Shown piece by piece: positions 1 through 9,015 of a DNA stretch of 64,000 nucleotides. The DNA comes from Luteimonas panaciterrae (lineage in GTDB: Bacteria > Pseudomonadota > Gammaproteobacteria > Xanthomonadales > Xanthomonadaceae), in the NCBI RefSeq assembly GCF_020511115.1, contig NZ_JAJAVH010000016.1:1-64000 (forward strand), read 5' to 3'. The position numbers and the translations under genes were made by a program. A model generated the notes under the pieces. That model was not told the origin of the DNA. It ran no database searches and was given only the letters and a program-made list of their open reading frames with translations. The first letter of the stretch is position 1, and each line of letters opens with the position of its first letter.

Positions 1-43
1 CGTTCACGTGGGGCTTGGTGCGCTCGAACTTACCCTTGGCCAT
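1..43 (-). CDS. tuf: Elongation factor Tu, N-terminal 14 codons only
   Basis: Reading leftward from an ATG at 43, the first residues are MAKGKFERTKPHVN, the invariant start of bacterial EF-Tu; the rest lies outside the window. A GAGAAG Shine-Dalgarno stretch precedes the ATG. EF-Tu delivers aminoacyl-tRNA to the ribosome. It lies directly downstream of tRNA-Tyr, tRNA-Gly and tRNA-Thr on the same strand, the same order as the thrU-tyrU-glyT-thrT-tufB operon of E. coli, so it is probably co-transcribed with them. Confidence 0.93.
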   Translation of the reverse strand, partial: MAKGKFERTKPHVN

Positions 44-118
44 GGTTGCTTCTCGTTGAACAGTTGGATGACTGGAATGTTGCGTTGGTGGCCCCGCGCG
101 CAGGGCGCGGGCTTTGTA

Positions 119-194
119 TGGTGCTCACGAATGGAATCGAACCATCGACCTCCTCCTTACCAAGGAGGTGCTCTACCGACTGAGCTACGTGAGC
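119..194 (-). tRNA. tRNA-Thr (anticodon GGT)
   Basis: A 76-nt cloverleaf with encoded CCA. The acceptor stem GCTCACG pairs with CGTGAGC, the anticodon loop CTTGGTA gives GGT, and the T-loop is GGTTCGATTCC. It is the last tRNA before tuf. Confidence 0.97.
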
Positions 195-274
195 GATGAA
201 ATGTGTCCGTGTTGCAGAAAAATCAATGCTTGAAACTGCAATGTCTCAAAGGCAGCAACGCCAAGGAGCAGCAA

Positions 275-348
275 TGGAGCGGGAGACGGGAATCGAACCC
301 GCACTAGTAGCTTGGAAGGCTACAGTTCTACCATTGAACTACTCCCGC
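275..348 (-). tRNA. tRNA-Gly (anticodon TCC)
   Basis: A 74-nt cloverleaf with encoded CCA. The acceptor arm is GCGGGAG/CTCCCGC, the anticodon loop CTTCCAA gives TCC, and the T-arm is GCGGGTTCGATTCCCGT. It is the middle member of the Tyr-Gly-Thr-tuf transcription unit. Confidence 0.97.
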
Positions 349-387
349 GCCGTGATGCTTGACCTGGTTGCTGAAACGCATCGGGCT

Positions 388-473
388 TGGTGGAGGGAGG
401 TGGATTCGAACCACCGAAGGCGTAAGCCAGCAGATTTACAGTCTGCCCCCGTTGGCCGCTTGGGTATCCCTCC
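388..473 (-). tRNA. tRNA-Tyr (anticodon GTA)
   Basis: An 86-nt class II tRNA with a long variable arm and encoded CCA. The acceptor arm is GGAGGGA/TCCCTCC and the anticodon stem-loop CAGACTGTAAATCTG gives GTA. It is the first gene of the tRNA-tuf unit, about 30 nt downstream of a strong promoter. Confidence 0.97.
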
Positions 474-505
474 GGTCGTTGCGTAAACCCGTGAAACAGC
501 CCGCG

Positions 506-534
506 ATTTTGACGCTGAGCCGTTTTGATGTCAA
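506..534 (-). promoter_or_regulatory. Sigma-70 promoter of the tRNA-tuf unit
   Basis: On the minus strand there is a consensus -35 TTGACA (529-534), an exact 17-nt spacer and -10 CAAAAT (506-511), followed by a GC-rich CGCGGGC discriminator. GC-rich discriminators are typical of stringently controlled stable-RNA promoters. The expected start is near 499, giving a leader of about 26 nt before tRNA-Tyr. Confidence 0.85.
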
Positions 535-551
535 CGGCTGTTGACGGATTT

Positions 552-1622
552 CTAATTGTCGGACGGGCGTGCCGGGGCTTCCGTCCGCGCCTGCCGCGCC
601 CCGACGGGCATGGGCAGCTTCTCTTCCGCGTAGATCGCCACGTGCGGGATCCCGTCGGCGCCGATCCAGCCCCGGAACATGCCGTCGGTGTTGAAAGGCA
701 TGGCAACGCTTCCGTCGGCGGCCAGCACGATGGCGCCGCCGTCCCCGCCCAGGGCGGGAATCTGCCGGTTGATGACCGCCTCGCCGGCCTGCGCCGCGGT
801 TTCGCCACGGTAGGCCATGCGCGCGCAAATCTCATGAGCTGCCGAGACGCGGAGGTAGAACTCGCCCCAACCCGTCCCCGAGACCGCGCAGACGGCGTTG
901 GCGTAGGTCCCGGCGCCAATGATCGGGGAATCCCCGACCCGGCCGTAGCGCTTGTTGGTCATCCCGCCAGTGGACGTGCCCGCGGCCAGGTGGCCCTGGG
1001 TGTCGCGGGCGACGGCGCCGACGGTTCCGAAATGTTTCGCGGTGTCCGGATCTGAATAGGCCCGCCCGGCCTTCTCTTCCTTGAGGGCCTTCTGCAACTG
1101 CCGCCAACGCTCCTCGGTGCGGAAATAGCCCGGATCGACCAGTTCCACCCCCTGCGCCTTGGCGAAGGCTTCGGCGCCCTCGCCCGTCAGCATCACGTGC
1201 GGGGAATGCTCCATGACCGCCCGCGCCAGCAGGATCGGATTCTTGACCCGGCGCACGCCCGCGACGGCTCCCGCCTTCAGCGTGGCGCCGTCCATCAGCG
1301 AGGCATCCAGCTCGTTGCGGCCCTCATGGGTGAAGACCGCGCCCTTGCCGGCGTTGAAGTGGGGATCGTCCTCCAGGACGGTGATCGCGGCCGTGACCGC
1401 GTCCAGGGCCGGCTTGCCGGCGGCCAGCTGCTCGTGGCCCTTGCGCAGAGCCAACGCCAGGGCCGCCCGAACCTGTTTCTCGGACTCCGGCGTCATGCCC
1501 TTGCGGATGACTCCGGCACCACCGTGGATGGCGAGGACCGTGTCGCCGGCAGGCTCGCCCGCGAACGCCGGCAGGCACAGCAGCGCCACGGAGACGGCCA
1601 GAAACCCGCGCACCGCCTTCAT
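552..1622 (-). CDS. Exported isoaspartyl peptidase / plant-type L-asparaginase
   Basis: A 356-residue N-terminal-nucleophile hydrolase that removes isoaspartyl residues from peptides or hydrolyses asparagine. Residues 1-21 form a signal peptide ending AFA, so it should act in the periplasm, as several exported family members do. IHGGAG near 32-37 and the autocleavage/nucleophile site HFGTVGAV (Thr200) are intact, followed by GTSTGGM and GDSPIIGAG, which shape the active site. The precursor is expected to self-cleave before Thr200 into alpha and beta subunits. It stands alone, transcribed toward the tRNA promoter. The family call is firm; the balance of isoaspartyl-peptidase and asparaginase activity cannot be read from sequence. 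Confidence 0.9.
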   Translation of the reverse strand: MKAVRGFLAVSVALLCLPAFAGEPAGDTVLAIHGGAGVIRKGMTPESEKQVRAALALALRKGHEQLAAGKPALDAVTAAITVLEDDPHFNAGKGAVFTHEGRNELDASLMDGATLKAGAVAGVRRVKNPILLARAVMEHSPHVMLTGEGAEAFAKAQGVELVDPGYFRTEERWRQLQKALKEEKAGRAYSDPDTAKHFGTVGAVARDTQGHLAAGTSTGGMTNKRYGRVGDSPIIGAGTYANAVCAVSGTGWGEFYLRVSAAHEICARMAYRGETAAQAGEAVINRQIPALGGDGGAIVLAADGSVAMPFNTDGMFRGWIGADGIPHVAIYAEEKLPMPVGARQARTEAPARPSDN

Positions 1623-1699
1623 CGTGCCCTTCCTCCGGAGCGATCTTCCGGAGTCGATTCTAAGGGCTGACCGCCGCTCTAAGACTGGCGATTCCCGCC

Positions 1700-2791
1700 T
1701 CAGACGTTGAAGCGGAAATGCAGGATGTCGCCTTCCTGCACCCGGTATTCCTTGCCTTCCAGACGCAGACGACCGGCATCGCGCGCGCCGGCTTCGCCCT
1801 TGTACTTGATGAAGTCGTCGTAGCCAATGGTCTCGGCGCGGATGAAGCCCTTCTCGAAATCGGTGTGGATCACGGCCGCTGCCTGCGGCGCGGTGGCGCC
1901 GGCCCTCACGGTCCAGGCGCGCACTTCTTTTACGCCGGCGGTGAAATAGGTCTGCAGACCGAGCAGCTTGTAGGCGGCGCGGATCACGCGGTTCAGGCCG
2001 GGCTCGTCGAGACCGAGATCGGTCAGGAAGGCGTCGCGATCGGCGTCGTCGAGCTGCGAGAGTTCTTCCTCGATCGCCGCCGACACCGGCACCACTTCCG
2101 CGCCCTCGCCCACGGCGCGCGCGCGCACGGCGTCCAGGTGCGGATTGTTCTCGAAGCCATCTTCCAGCACGTTGGCCACGTACATCACCGGCTTGAGGGT
2201 GAGCAGGAACAGATCGCGCACGATCGCCTTGTCGTCGTCGGACAAGCCCAGCGCGCGCGCCGGCTTGCCGGCGTCCAGGCCCGCGCGCACGCGGGCGAGC
2301 ACATCGACGCGCGCCTTCGCATCCTTGTCGCCGGTCTTGGCCGAGCGTTCGGCGCGCTGCAGGGCCTTGTCCACCGATTCCAGGTCGGCCAGTGCCAACT
2401 CGGTATCGATCGTGTCGATGTCAGCGATCGGATCGACTTTGTTGTTGACGTGGATGACGTCAGGGTTCTCGAAGCAGCGCACCACGTGCGTGATCGCATC
2501 GACCTCGCGGATGTGCGCGAGGAATTTGTTGCCAAGCCCTTCACCGCTGGCCGCGCCGGCGACAAGGCCGGCGATGTCGACGAATTCGACCGCCGTCGGC
2601 ACCACCTTCTGCGGCTTGACGATCTCCGACAGCGCGTTGAGGCGCGGGTCCGGCACTGGCACCACGCCGACGTTCGGCTCGATGGTGCAGAACGGGAAAT
2701 TGGCCGCGGCGATGCCCGCCTTGGTCAGCGCGTTGAAAAGCGTCGACTTGCCGACGTTCGGCAGGCCGACGATGCCGCATTTGATGCCCAT
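1700..2791 (-). CDS. ychF: Redox-regulated ATPase/GTPase YchF (OLA1 type)
   Basis: A 363-residue Obg-family P-loop protein of usual YchF length. It has the P-loop GLPNVGKST (9-17), the switch region DIAGLVAGA, a helical insert in the middle and a C-terminal TGS domain. The usual NKxD base-specificity motif is replaced by NVLE, as in YchF proteins, which prefer ATP. The frame opens 16 codons further up, but M at 2791 ([14 protein letters not shown]) matches the family start. It lies downstream of pth, the common pth-ychF pairing. The protein binds ribosomes and affects stress tolerance in characterised bacteria. Confidence 0.95.
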   Translation of the reverse strand: MGIKCGIVGLPNVGKSTLFNALTKAGIAAANFPFCTIEPNVGVVPVPDPRLNALSEIVKPQKVVPTAVEFVDIAGLVAGAASGEGLGNKFLAHIREVDAITHVVRCFENPDVIHVNNKVDPIADIDTIDTELALADLESVDKALQRAERSAKTGDKDAKARVDVLARVRAGLDAGKPARALGLSDDDKAIVRDLFLLTLKPVMYVANVLEDGFENNPHLDAVRARAVGEGAEVVPVSAAIEEELSQLDDADRDAFLTDLGLDEPGLNRVIRAAYKLLGLQTYFTAGVKEVRAWTVRAGATAPQAAAVIHTDFEKGFIRAETIGYDDFIKYKGEAGARDAGRLRLEGKEYRVQEGDILHFRFNV

Positions 2792-2875
2792 GAGAATCCG
2801 GGTAGTGAGAAACGGGAGACGGGAGACGTCGCAAGGCAATAGCTCCCGTATCGCGTCTGATGACGCCGGTGATGA

Positions 2876-3499
2876 TCAGTCGTTGTTCTTGCTTTTTCCT
2901 CCCGCCTCCCGCTTCCCGTCTCCCGGAACCGTGTGCAACCGCTTCATCGCTTCGTTGATATCGCCCTGCACCGCCAGCGGCAGCACGTCGAGCGCATCGT
3001 CGATGGCGCGGGCGATCTCGATGTCGTCGCCGCTCGATGCGCGGCCCAGCACCCAACCGGTGACTTTGTCCTTGTGGCCGGGATGGCCGATGCCGATGCG
3101 CAGACGATGGAACTTGCCGTGCCCGAGCAGGCGGATGGTGTCGCGCAGGCCGTTCTGGCCGCCGTGGCCGCCATCGAACTTCAGGCGCGCGACGCCGGGC
3201 GGCAGATCGAGTTCGTCATGCACCAGCAATGCTTCTTCCGGCTCGATCTTCCAGAAGCGCAGCGCCGCCAGCACCGACTTGCCGCTCAGGTTCATGAAAG
3301 TCGCCGGCTTGAGCAGCCACACCGAACGACCGCCGATCTCGGCCTTGGCGCTTTCGCCGAACAGCTTGCTGTCGATGTTGAAACGCGCGCCGGTCTTGTC
3401 CGCGAGCGCGTCGACAAAACGGAACCCGGCGTTGTGCCGGGTCCGTGCATGTTCGGGACCGGGATTGCCCAGCCCGACGATGAGTCGCAAGCCTGCCAT
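2876..3499 (-). CDS. pth: Peptidyl-tRNA hydrolase
   Basis: A 207-residue enzyme that frees tRNA from stalled peptidyl-tRNA. The N-terminal RLIVGLGNPGPEHARTRHNAG carries Asn12 and catalytic His22; FMNLSG and LLVHDELDLPPG carry the other conserved Asn and Asp. The C-terminal tail is Lys/Asn-rich. It sits between rplY and ychF on the same strand, and the gap to rplY is 48 nt, so one transcript is likely. The start ATG at 3499 matches the family N-terminus. Confidence 0.96.
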   Translation of the reverse strand: MAGLRLIVGLGNPGPEHARTRHNAGFRFVDALADKTGARFNIDSKLFGESAKAEIGGRSVWLLKPATFMNLSGKSVLAALRFWKIEPEEALLVHDELDLPPGVARLKFDGGHGGQNGLRDTIRLLGHGKFHRLRIGIGHPGHKDKVTGWVLGRASSGDDIEIARAIDDALDVLPLAVQGDINEAMKRLHTVPGDGKREAGGKSKNND

Positions 3500-3547
3500 C
3501 GAGAGAAACAGCCGCCGCGTCCGTCACGGGCGCGGCGGCGGCGACGA

Positions 3548-4198
3548 TTACTTGTCGCCTTCTTCCTTCTTCTCGCCGTTGGCGGCTTCTTCGCCTTCCG
3601 CGGCCGGCTCTTCTTCGACGCGGGCGTGACGAGCCACCACGACGGCGACGTCATGGTCGGCACCGAGCTTCAGCTCGGGGATTTCCACGCCCTTGGGCAG
3701 CTTGATCTGCGACAGGTGGACGGTGGTGCCGAGCGCGAGATCGCTCAGATCGACCTCGATGTACTCCGGCAGGTCCTTCGGCAGGCAGCTCACTTCGATT
3801 TCGTTGAGCTCGTGCGTGACCACCACTTCGGCGGACTTGCCGGCCGGCGACTTGTCCTCGTTGAGGAAGTGCAGCGGCACGGAAACGCGGATCGCTTCGT
3901 TCTCGCTCACGCGCTGGAAGTCCAGGTGCATGATCAGCTGCTTGAACGGATGGCGCTGCATGTCGCGCAGGAGCACTTTCTGCACCTTGCCGTCGACTTC
4001 CAGATCGAGGATCGACGAGTAGAACCACTCGTGCTGGCTAGCCAGCCAGGTCTTCTCGTGCTCGAGCTGGATGCTCTGCGGATCGGCGTGACCGCCGTAG
4101 ATGACAGCCGGAATCTGCGCCGCACGACGCAGGCGGCGGCTCGCACCTTTCCCCTCGTCCTTGCGACCAGCGGCCGTGATTGTGTGTTGGGTTGCCAT
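3548..4198 (-). CDS. rplY: 50S ribosomal protein L25, long (CTC/TL5) form
   Basis: A 216-residue two-domain L25. The N-terminal 5S-rRNA-binding domain (about 1-95, with RRLRRAAQIPAVIYGG) is followed by the TL5/CTC beta domain and an acidic/lysine tail after residue 190. The short E. coli form lacks this second domain; the long form is usual in Xanthomonadales. The prs-rplY-pth-ychF order is a conserved block in these bacteria and supports a single transcript. Confidence 0.95.
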   Translation of the reverse strand: MATQHTITAAGRKDEGKGASRRLRRAAQIPAVIYGGHADPQSIQLEHEKTWLASQHEWFYSSILDLEVDGKVQKVLLRDMQRHPFKQLIMHLDFQRVSENEAIRVSVPLHFLNEDKSPAGKSAEVVVTHELNEIEVSCLPKDLPEYIEVDLSDLALGTTVHLSQIKLPKGVEIPELKLGADHDVAVVVARHARVEEEPAAEGEEAANGEKKEEGDK

Positions 4199-4326
4199 TG
4201 CTGTTTACTCACTTGTTTGCGATGAACCGCCTCGCGGCGGGGATGAGACTCTTCCGCGACCAGAAGAGCCCTGAAGCGCCGGCCGAAGCCGGTTTGCGGA
4301 GCGGCCAGGCCGCCTCGCGAATTGCG

Positions 4327-5286
4327 TCAATCCAAATACAGCGAACTCACCGACTCACCGAACGCGACCCGGCGGATCGTCTCGGCGAGCAGCTCGGCGA
4401 CGCTGAGCTGGCGGATGCGGCCGCAGCCCCTGGCCGCCTCGGTCAGCGGGATCGTGTCCGTGACCACCAACTCGTCGAGCTGCGATTTGTTCAAGTTGTC
4501 GATCGCCGCGCCCGAAAGCACGGGATGCGTGCAGTACGCGACCACCTTGGTCGCGCCCTGCGCCTTCAGCGCCGCCGCCGCAGCGCACAAGGTGCCCGCG
4601 GTATCGACGATGTCGTCGACGAGCACGCAGATCTTGCCCTCGACGTCACCGATGATGTTCATGACCGTGGCCACGTTCGCCTTCGGACGGCGCTTGTCGA
4701 TGATCGCGAGGTCCGCGTCGTCGAGGCGCTTGGCGATCGCGCGGGCGCGCACCACGCCGCCGACGTCCGGCGAGACCACGATCAGGTTGTCCGTGCCGTG
4801 CGCGCGCCAGATGTCGGCGAGCAGCAGCGGCGAGGCGTACACGTTGTCGACCGGGATGTCGAAGAAGCCTTGAATCTGGTCGGCGTGCAGATCCACCGTC
4901 AGCATCCGGTCGGTGCCGGCGGCGGTGATCATCTTCGCCGCCACCTTGGCCGTGATCGGCACGCGCGAGGAGCGCAGGCGCCGATCCTGCCGCGCGTAGC
5001 CGAAATACGGCACCACCGCGGTGACGCTGCCGGCCGATGCGCGCTTGAGCGCGTCGATCAGCACCAGCAGCTGCATGAAGTGCTCGGCGGTGGGCGCGCA
5101 GGTGGGTTGCACCACGAACACGTCCTGCCGGCGCACGTTTTCCTCGATCTCGACCTGCACCTCGCCGTCCGAGAACGTCGAGACCAGCGCCTTGCCCGGC
5201 CTCACCCCGAGTTCGCGACACACCGCCTGCGCCAGCGGCTTGTTCGCATTACCCGAGAAGATCAGCAAGTTGCTCTCTTCTTTCAT
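4327..5286 (-). CDS. prs: Ribose-phosphate pyrophosphokinase
   Basis: A 319-residue class I PRPP synthase making PRPP from ribose 5-phosphate and ATP for purine, pyrimidine, His and Trp synthesis. It has the start [17 protein letters not shown], the catalytic flexible-loop region near YARQDRR, the metal motif [14 protein letters not shown] and the PRPP-binding loop [14 protein letters not shown]. Two in-frame ATGs exist; 5286 is preferred over 5301 because GGAG lies 7 nt upstream and it matches the family N-terminus. The leader region between tRNA-Gln and prs carries a hairpin at 5344-5369. Confidence 0.95.
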   Translation of the reverse strand: MKEESNLLIFSGNANKPLAQAVCRELGVRPGKALVSTFSDGEVQVEIEENVRRQDVFVVQPTCAPTAEHFMQLLVLIDALKRASAGSVTAVVPYFGYARQDRRLRSSRVPITAKVAAKMITAAGTDRMLTVDLHADQIQGFFDIPVDNVYASPLLLADIWRAHGTDNLIVVSPDVGGVVRARAIAKRLDDADLAIIDKRRPKANVATVMNIIGDVEGKICVLVDDIVDTAGTLCAAAAALKAQGATKVVAYCTHPVLSGAAIDNLNKSQLDELVVTDTIPLTEAARGCGRIRQLSVAELLAETIRRVAFGESVSSLYLD

Positions 5287-5343
5287 TTTCCTGCTCCGCA
5301 TCGCTCTGACCGAAGGGGCTCACTAGAACCACATGCCGAAACA

Positions 5344-5369
5344 TGCGGGCTGATTTTGAAAATCCCGCA
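5344..5369 (-). other. Hairpin in the prs leader
   Basis: TGCGGG (5344-5349) pairs with CCCGCA (5364-5369), and GATTTT/AAAATC extends the stem inside with a small bulge. It lies between the tRNA-Gln terminator and the prs start, so it is probably in the prs 5' untranslated region. No long T-run follows on the minus strand. Function is unknown. Confidence 0.45.
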
Positions 5370-5398
5370 CACGATGATCGACGTGCGAGCTTTTCTTG

Positions 5399-5430
5399 TG
5401 GAAAGCCCGCGCATGAATGCGCGGACTCTT
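5399..5430 (-). terminator. Intrinsic terminator after tRNA-Gln
   Basis: On the minus strand GTCCGCGCA and TGCGCGGGC form a 9-pair stem (one G-U) around TTCA, followed by TTTCC. It lies about 20 nt downstream of the tRNA-Gln 3' end. Its CATGAATG-type centre recurs at 15808 and 44157 (see findings). Confidence 0.65.
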
Positions 5431-5447
5431 GCGGAGGGACCCGCATA

Positions 5448-5524
5448 TGGCAGGGGCGGCAGGATTCGAACCTGCGAATGCCGGGATCAAAACCCGGTGC
5501 CTTGGACCTCTTGGCGACGCCCCT
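5448..5524 (-). tRNA. tRNA-Gln (anticodon TTG)
   Basis: A 77-nt cloverleaf with encoded CCA. The acceptor arm is AGGGGCG/CGCCCCT, the anticodon arm CCGGGTTTTGATCCCGG gives TTG, and the T-arm is GCAGGTTCGAATCCTGC. It lies between ispE and prs on the same strand. A small GTAGGA/TCCTAC hairpin at 5540-5555 precedes it. Confidence 0.97.
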
Positions 5525-5581
5525 GCACTGGAAACTGCTGTAGGAACGCTCCTACGAATTACAAACTCACGACTTACGAAT

Positions 5582-6481
5582 TCATGACAGCCGATACGTT
5601 TCGAGCGCATCCAGCAACGGCGATCGCGACGCGCCTTCCACCACCCAGGCCTTGAGCCCGGAGGGAAGTCGCGTCAGCGCAGCCTCCGCGGATTCGCGGT
5701 CGGCGAATTCGACGAAGCAGCCGCTCCCCGACCCGGTCAGACGTGGCGAACCCACCTGCGACAGCGCGGCGAACACAGCCTCGACGGCCGGTTCGCGGCG
5801 GCGCAGCACGGGCTCAAAAGCGTTGCCCAGTGAAGCAGCATTGCCGAGCCTGGAACCCGAAACGAAGTCGGATATTGTCGCGGGCGGAGCATTCCTCGTC
5901 AATTCAGATGCTTGGAACAAGGCCGCGGTGGCGGCATGGACGCCGGGATCGGCCAGCAGATACCAGGCCGGGGGCAGGTCCAGCGCCGTGAGCGCCTCGC
6001 CCACCCCTTCGGCCCAGGCGTTGGTGCCGCGGACGAAGACCGGGACATCGGCGCCCAATTGCAGGCCGAGAGCGGCCAGGCGGTCGGTATCGAGTCCGGC
6101 GCCCCAAAGCTGGTTCAGGGCCACGAGCACGGTGGCAGCGTCCGAAGAGCCGCCGCCGAAGCCGGCACCGGCCGGAATCGCCTTTTCGACGACGATGTCG
6201 GCACCTTTCCGGGAATTAGATTCGGATTTCAGCAATTTGGCCGCTCTGACAGCAAGATCGTCGGCTTCCGCCACGCCATCCACTGAAGCGCCGTGCCGCG
6301 CGACCACGCCATCGTCGCGCACCCGCAAACGGATCGAATCCCCCCAGTCCAAGAGCCTGAACACGGTCTGCAACAGGTGATACCCGTCCGCCCGGCAGCC
6401 GGTGATCCGCAGAAACAGGTTCAGCTTGGCCGGCGCGGGCCAGGCGGACCAGCCGGTTTGATCATCGGCCGCGTGGGTCAT
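5582..6481 (-). CDS. ispE: 4-diphosphocytidyl-2-C-methyl-D-erythritol kinase
   Basis: A 299-residue GHMP kinase that phosphorylates CDP-methylerythritol in the MEP isoprenoid pathway. It shows [12 protein letters not shown] near the N-terminus, the ATP loop [17 protein letters not shown] in the middle and the C-terminal [10 protein letters not shown] motif. The frame extends far upstream into lolB, but the ATG at 6481 overlaps the lolB stop (ATGA) and matches the family start. lolB-ispE-prs is a conserved gammaproteobacterial order. Confidence 0.95.
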   Translation of the reverse strand: MTHAADDQTGWSAWPAPAKLNLFLRITGCRADGYHLLQTVFRLLDWGDSIRLRVRDDGVVARHGASVDGVAEADDLAVRAAKLLKSESNSRKGADIVVEKAIPAGAGFGGGSSDAATVLVALNQLWGAGLDTDRLAALGLQLGADVPVFVRGTNAWAEGVGEALTALDLPPAWYLLADPGVHAATAALFQASELTRNAPPATISDFVSGSRLGNAASLGNAFEPVLRRREPAVEAVFAALSQVGSPRLTGSGSGCFVEFADRESAEAALTRLPSGLKAWVVEGASRSPLLDALETYRLS

Positions 6482-7101
6482 TGCTCGGTCGCGCCGTTCC
6501 AGGTGTCGACCACCAGCTTCACCCGCGCCCGATCGCGCCGGGCATCGAGCCGCTTCGGCAGATCGCCCTGCTTCGGCCATTCGTAGTCGATGCCCCATCC
6601 GGCCTGCTCGATCTTCACCGGCCGGCCATCCCAGCCCGGTTCGATCTTGGGCTCGGCGGCACCCTGGGCCTGCAAGCCGCGCAGCCAGTCGGCGAGCGCC
6701 GTCACCGGAATATTCCAGCCGGTGGCCTGGAACAGCAGTCCGGCCGCATCGGGACCTTGCCGCGTGCCGCCTTCGAGGCCTTCCAGGCGCGCGCCGTCGG
6801 GGCCGCCGGTCAGGCGCCAGCTCTGGCGCGTGATCGGAGCGCTGAGCGCGACTTCGTAACGATCGCCCTGCTGGCGCCATTCGATACGGCCGCTACCGCC
6901 GTTGCGGCCGTTGGAAACGGCGATGCGCCCTGTGAACGACCAATCGCTGATCGCGCGCAGCCGCGTCGCGCGCGCGGCTTCGCGCGCGCCCGCGTCGGCG
7001 AGGACGCCCTGCGGCGGCACCTGTCCGCCCCGACGTGGCGTCGTCGTACACGCGGCAAGGGCGAGCACGGCCGCGGCAAGCACGAAAACCCGCAGCGTCA
7101 T
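6478..7101 (-). CDS. lolB: Outer-membrane lipoprotein insertion protein LolB
   Basis: A 207-residue lipoprotein that accepts lipoproteins from LolA and places them in the outer membrane. The signal peptide ends in the lipobox LAAC with Cys18. The body has the LolB pattern [22 protein letters not shown] and a C-terminal [18 protein letters not shown]. Start and stop overlap both neighbours by 4 nt (ATGA), so the three genes are translationally coupled. Confidence 0.92.
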   Translation of the reverse strand: MTLRVFVLAAAVLALAACTTTPRRGGQVPPQGVLADAGAREAARATRLRAISDWSFTGRIAVSNGRNGGSGRIEWRQQGDRYEVALSAPITRQSWRLTGGPDGARLEGLEGGTRQGPDAAGLLFQATGWNIPVTALADWLRGLQAQGAAEPKIEPGWDGRPVKIEQAGWGIDYEWPKQGDLPKRLDARRDRARVKLVVDTWNGATEQ

Positions 7102-8804
7102 GCGCCCGTCTTCTCCAGCGCGCGCTTGAGCGCACGATTGTCAGGATCGAGCTTGCGCGCTTCGTCGAAATACTTGCGCGCCTCGTCCTTCTTGCCGCTC
7201 ATCCACAGCACTTCGGCGATGTGCGCGGCGATTTCCGGGTCCTTCGACAGCGTGTAGGCGCGACGTAGTTCGACCAGCGCCTCCTCCTTGCGGCCGAGGC
7301 GATACAGCACCCAGCCGTGGCTGTCGATGATCGCGCCGTTGTCGGGTTCGGCGACGCGCGCGCGATCGATCAGTTCCAGCGCCTCGGCATAACGCGTGGT
7401 GCGGTCGGCGAGCGTGTAGCCGAGCGCGTTGAGCGCGCTAGTGTTGTCGGGTTCGGCGACCAGGATCTTGCGCAGATCGGCTTCCGCGCGCGGCACGTCG
7501 TCGCGGCGCTCCCACATCAGCGCACGCGAATACAACAGCGCGCTGTCGTCGGGATAGGCGGCCAGACCGCGCGCGTAGGCATCGAGTTCGCCCTGGTCGT
7601 CCTGGTCTTCCTTGCGCAGTTCCGCTTCCAGCAGGTAGGCGTTGCTGCGCGTTTCGTCGTCGATGGAAGCGTCCGACTGCATCGCGCGCAGGTCGGCAAA
7701 CGCCTGGTCCTTGCGCTTGATGTCGTGCAGCAGCTTGGCCGAGTGCAGCCGGGCACGCATGCGATCCTGTCCACCCGGGATGCTGCCGTACCAGTTCAGC
7801 GCCTCGTCGTAACGTTCGAGGAATTCCGCGACCTGCCCGAGCAGCAGGCGGCGTTCGGAATCGGGACTGGCGGAATCGCGATTGAGTTCGTCGTAGAGCG
7901 CCTGCAACGCCGGCTTGTCCTTGGCCTTGTCGAGCAGCACGGCGCGCAGGCCCCAGGTGTCCTCGGTCTGCGGTCCGTTCGCGAGCACGTCGGCCGCGGT
8001 CTTGGGATCGTCGAGGTTGTTGTATTCGCTGGCGACGAGCATGCGCAGTTCCGGCATGAGCAGCGCGCGCTCGTCGATCGCGGCCAGTGCCTGGCGTGCT
8101 TCCTCGGGCTTTCCGGCCTGACGCAGCTGGTTGGCGTGCAGCAGGCCCACGCGCGGTTCGTTGGGGAAACGCTTGATCACGTCCTTGACGACGCGCTCGG
8201 CCAGCGCGGGCTCGCCCAGCTGCTGTGCCAGTCCGCCCACGGTCAGCCACGCCTGCAGTTCGTTCGGGACGGCGCCGGCGTCGACCAGCTGCCGCAGCAG
8301 GTCGGCGGCCACCGTCGGATTGCGGGTGCCGGAGCCGATCGCGCGGACCGCCTCGCGCCAGCCATCCGGATCGGAGTCGCGCATCATCGCTTCCAGCAGC
8401 TTGCGCGCAGTACGCACGTCGTCGTTGCGCAGCGCGAGGATGGCCTCGGCCTTGCGCATCCCCAGCGACGCCGGCGCGCGCTGGCGCCACAGCGCCAGGG
8501 CCTGCTCGCTGCGGGCGTTGTCCTTGGCGAGCAGGCCGATGCGGGTGGCGCGCTCGGCCAGTCCGGCATCGCCGTCGGCGCTGCGCGCGGCCTGCAGGTA
8601 CCAGTCGACGGCTTCCTCCAGCCGCCCGGCCTGCAGGGCGTATTCGCCGGCCAGGGTCGCGGTCAGGGTGTCGGCGGCCGGCGTCTTGGCCGAGCGTGAA
8701 GCCTTCGTTTCACCGGCCGGGCGGTCCAGCGCCAGCGCAGGGGGCGCCAGAACGACGGCGGAGAGCAACAAGGGGAGTGGGAAGAAAATCCGGGGAAAAC
8801 GCAT
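7098..8804 (-). CDS. Exported tetratricopeptide-repeat protein
   Basis: A 568-residue protein with a signal peptide (about 1-25, ending ALA) and TPR-like helical repeats over nearly the whole mature length. Clear units near the C-terminus include ALNALGYTLADRTTRYAEAL and GWVLYRLGRKEEALVELRRA. No enzyme domain is visible, so it is probably a periplasmic scaffold or assembly factor. Its coupling to lolB by an ATGA overlap suggests a role at the outer membrane. Family assignment is firm; the function is not known to me. Confidence 0.85.
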   Translation of the reverse strand: MRFPRIFFPLPLLLSAVVLAPPALALDRPAGETKASRSAKTPAADTLTATLAGEYALQAGRLEEAVDWYLQAARSADGDAGLAERATRIGLLAKDNARSEQALALWRQRAPASLGMRKAEAILALRNDDVRTARKLLEAMMRDSDPDGWREAVRAIGSGTRNPTVAADLLRQLVDAGAVPNELQAWLTVGGLAQQLGEPALAERVVKDVIKRFPNEPRVGLLHANQLRQAGKPEEARQALAAIDERALLMPELRMLVASEYNNLDDPKTAADVLANGPQTEDTWGLRAVLLDKAKDKPALQALYDELNRDSASPDSERRLLLGQVAEFLERYDEALNWYGSIPGGQDRMRARLHSAKLLHDIKRKDQAFADLRAMQSDASIDDETRSNAYLLEAELRKEDQDDQGELDAYARGLAAYPDDSALLYSRALMWERRDDVPRAEADLRKILVAEPDNTSALNALGYTLADRTTRYAEALELIDRARVAEPDNGAIIDSHGWVLYRLGRKEEALVELRRAYTLSKDPEIAAHIAEVLWMSGKKDEARKYFDEARKLDPDNRALKRALEKTGA

Positions 8805-9015
8805 CGGGCACTGCCAGGCCGTAGAATGACGGCCTCATGAGAGGGAGCTTATCGCACGCAACTGAACGAATGAGGCCTCGCGCTTAACCGATGCTCCATC
8901 GACATCGGTCGTGAGACCGAGCCGGCGGACCGGAAGTTTCGAACGCCATCACAGTTGCACCACAGCCGGTATGGCGCCATTTCCACTGTTGTCATAGCAA
9001 GCCCACCAGCCAGCC
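8805..9015. other. Divergent intergenic region, TPR gene / hemA
   Basis: A 211-nt gap that must hold promoters for both directions. It contains an inverted pair GGCCTCAT...ATGAGGCC (around 8831 and 8870), which could form a hairpin on either strand, and a 36-bp repeat at 8879-8914 that recurs at 44118. No clear consensus promoter was found. Confidence 0.5.
8879..8914. repeat. 36-bp repeat, copy 1
   Basis: Begins CGCGCTTAACCGATGC. It matches 44118-44153 at 30 of 36 positions by direct comparison. It lies in the hemA upstream region. It is not an obvious promoter or operator. Confidence 0.6.

Noticed and set aside
552-1055. Plus-strand and other-frame ORFs over the isoaspartyl peptidase and similar long antisense ORFs
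   Set aside because: They are shadows of real genes caused by high GC content; they lack signal peptides, motifs and ribosome sites.
1718-2842. A 374-residue antisense ORF over ychF
   Set aside because: The minus-strand frame has every YchF motif; the antisense product has none.
4180-5655. A 491-residue plus-strand ORF over prs
   Set aside because: It is antisense to prs and spans the tRNA-Gln gene, so it cannot be a real protein.
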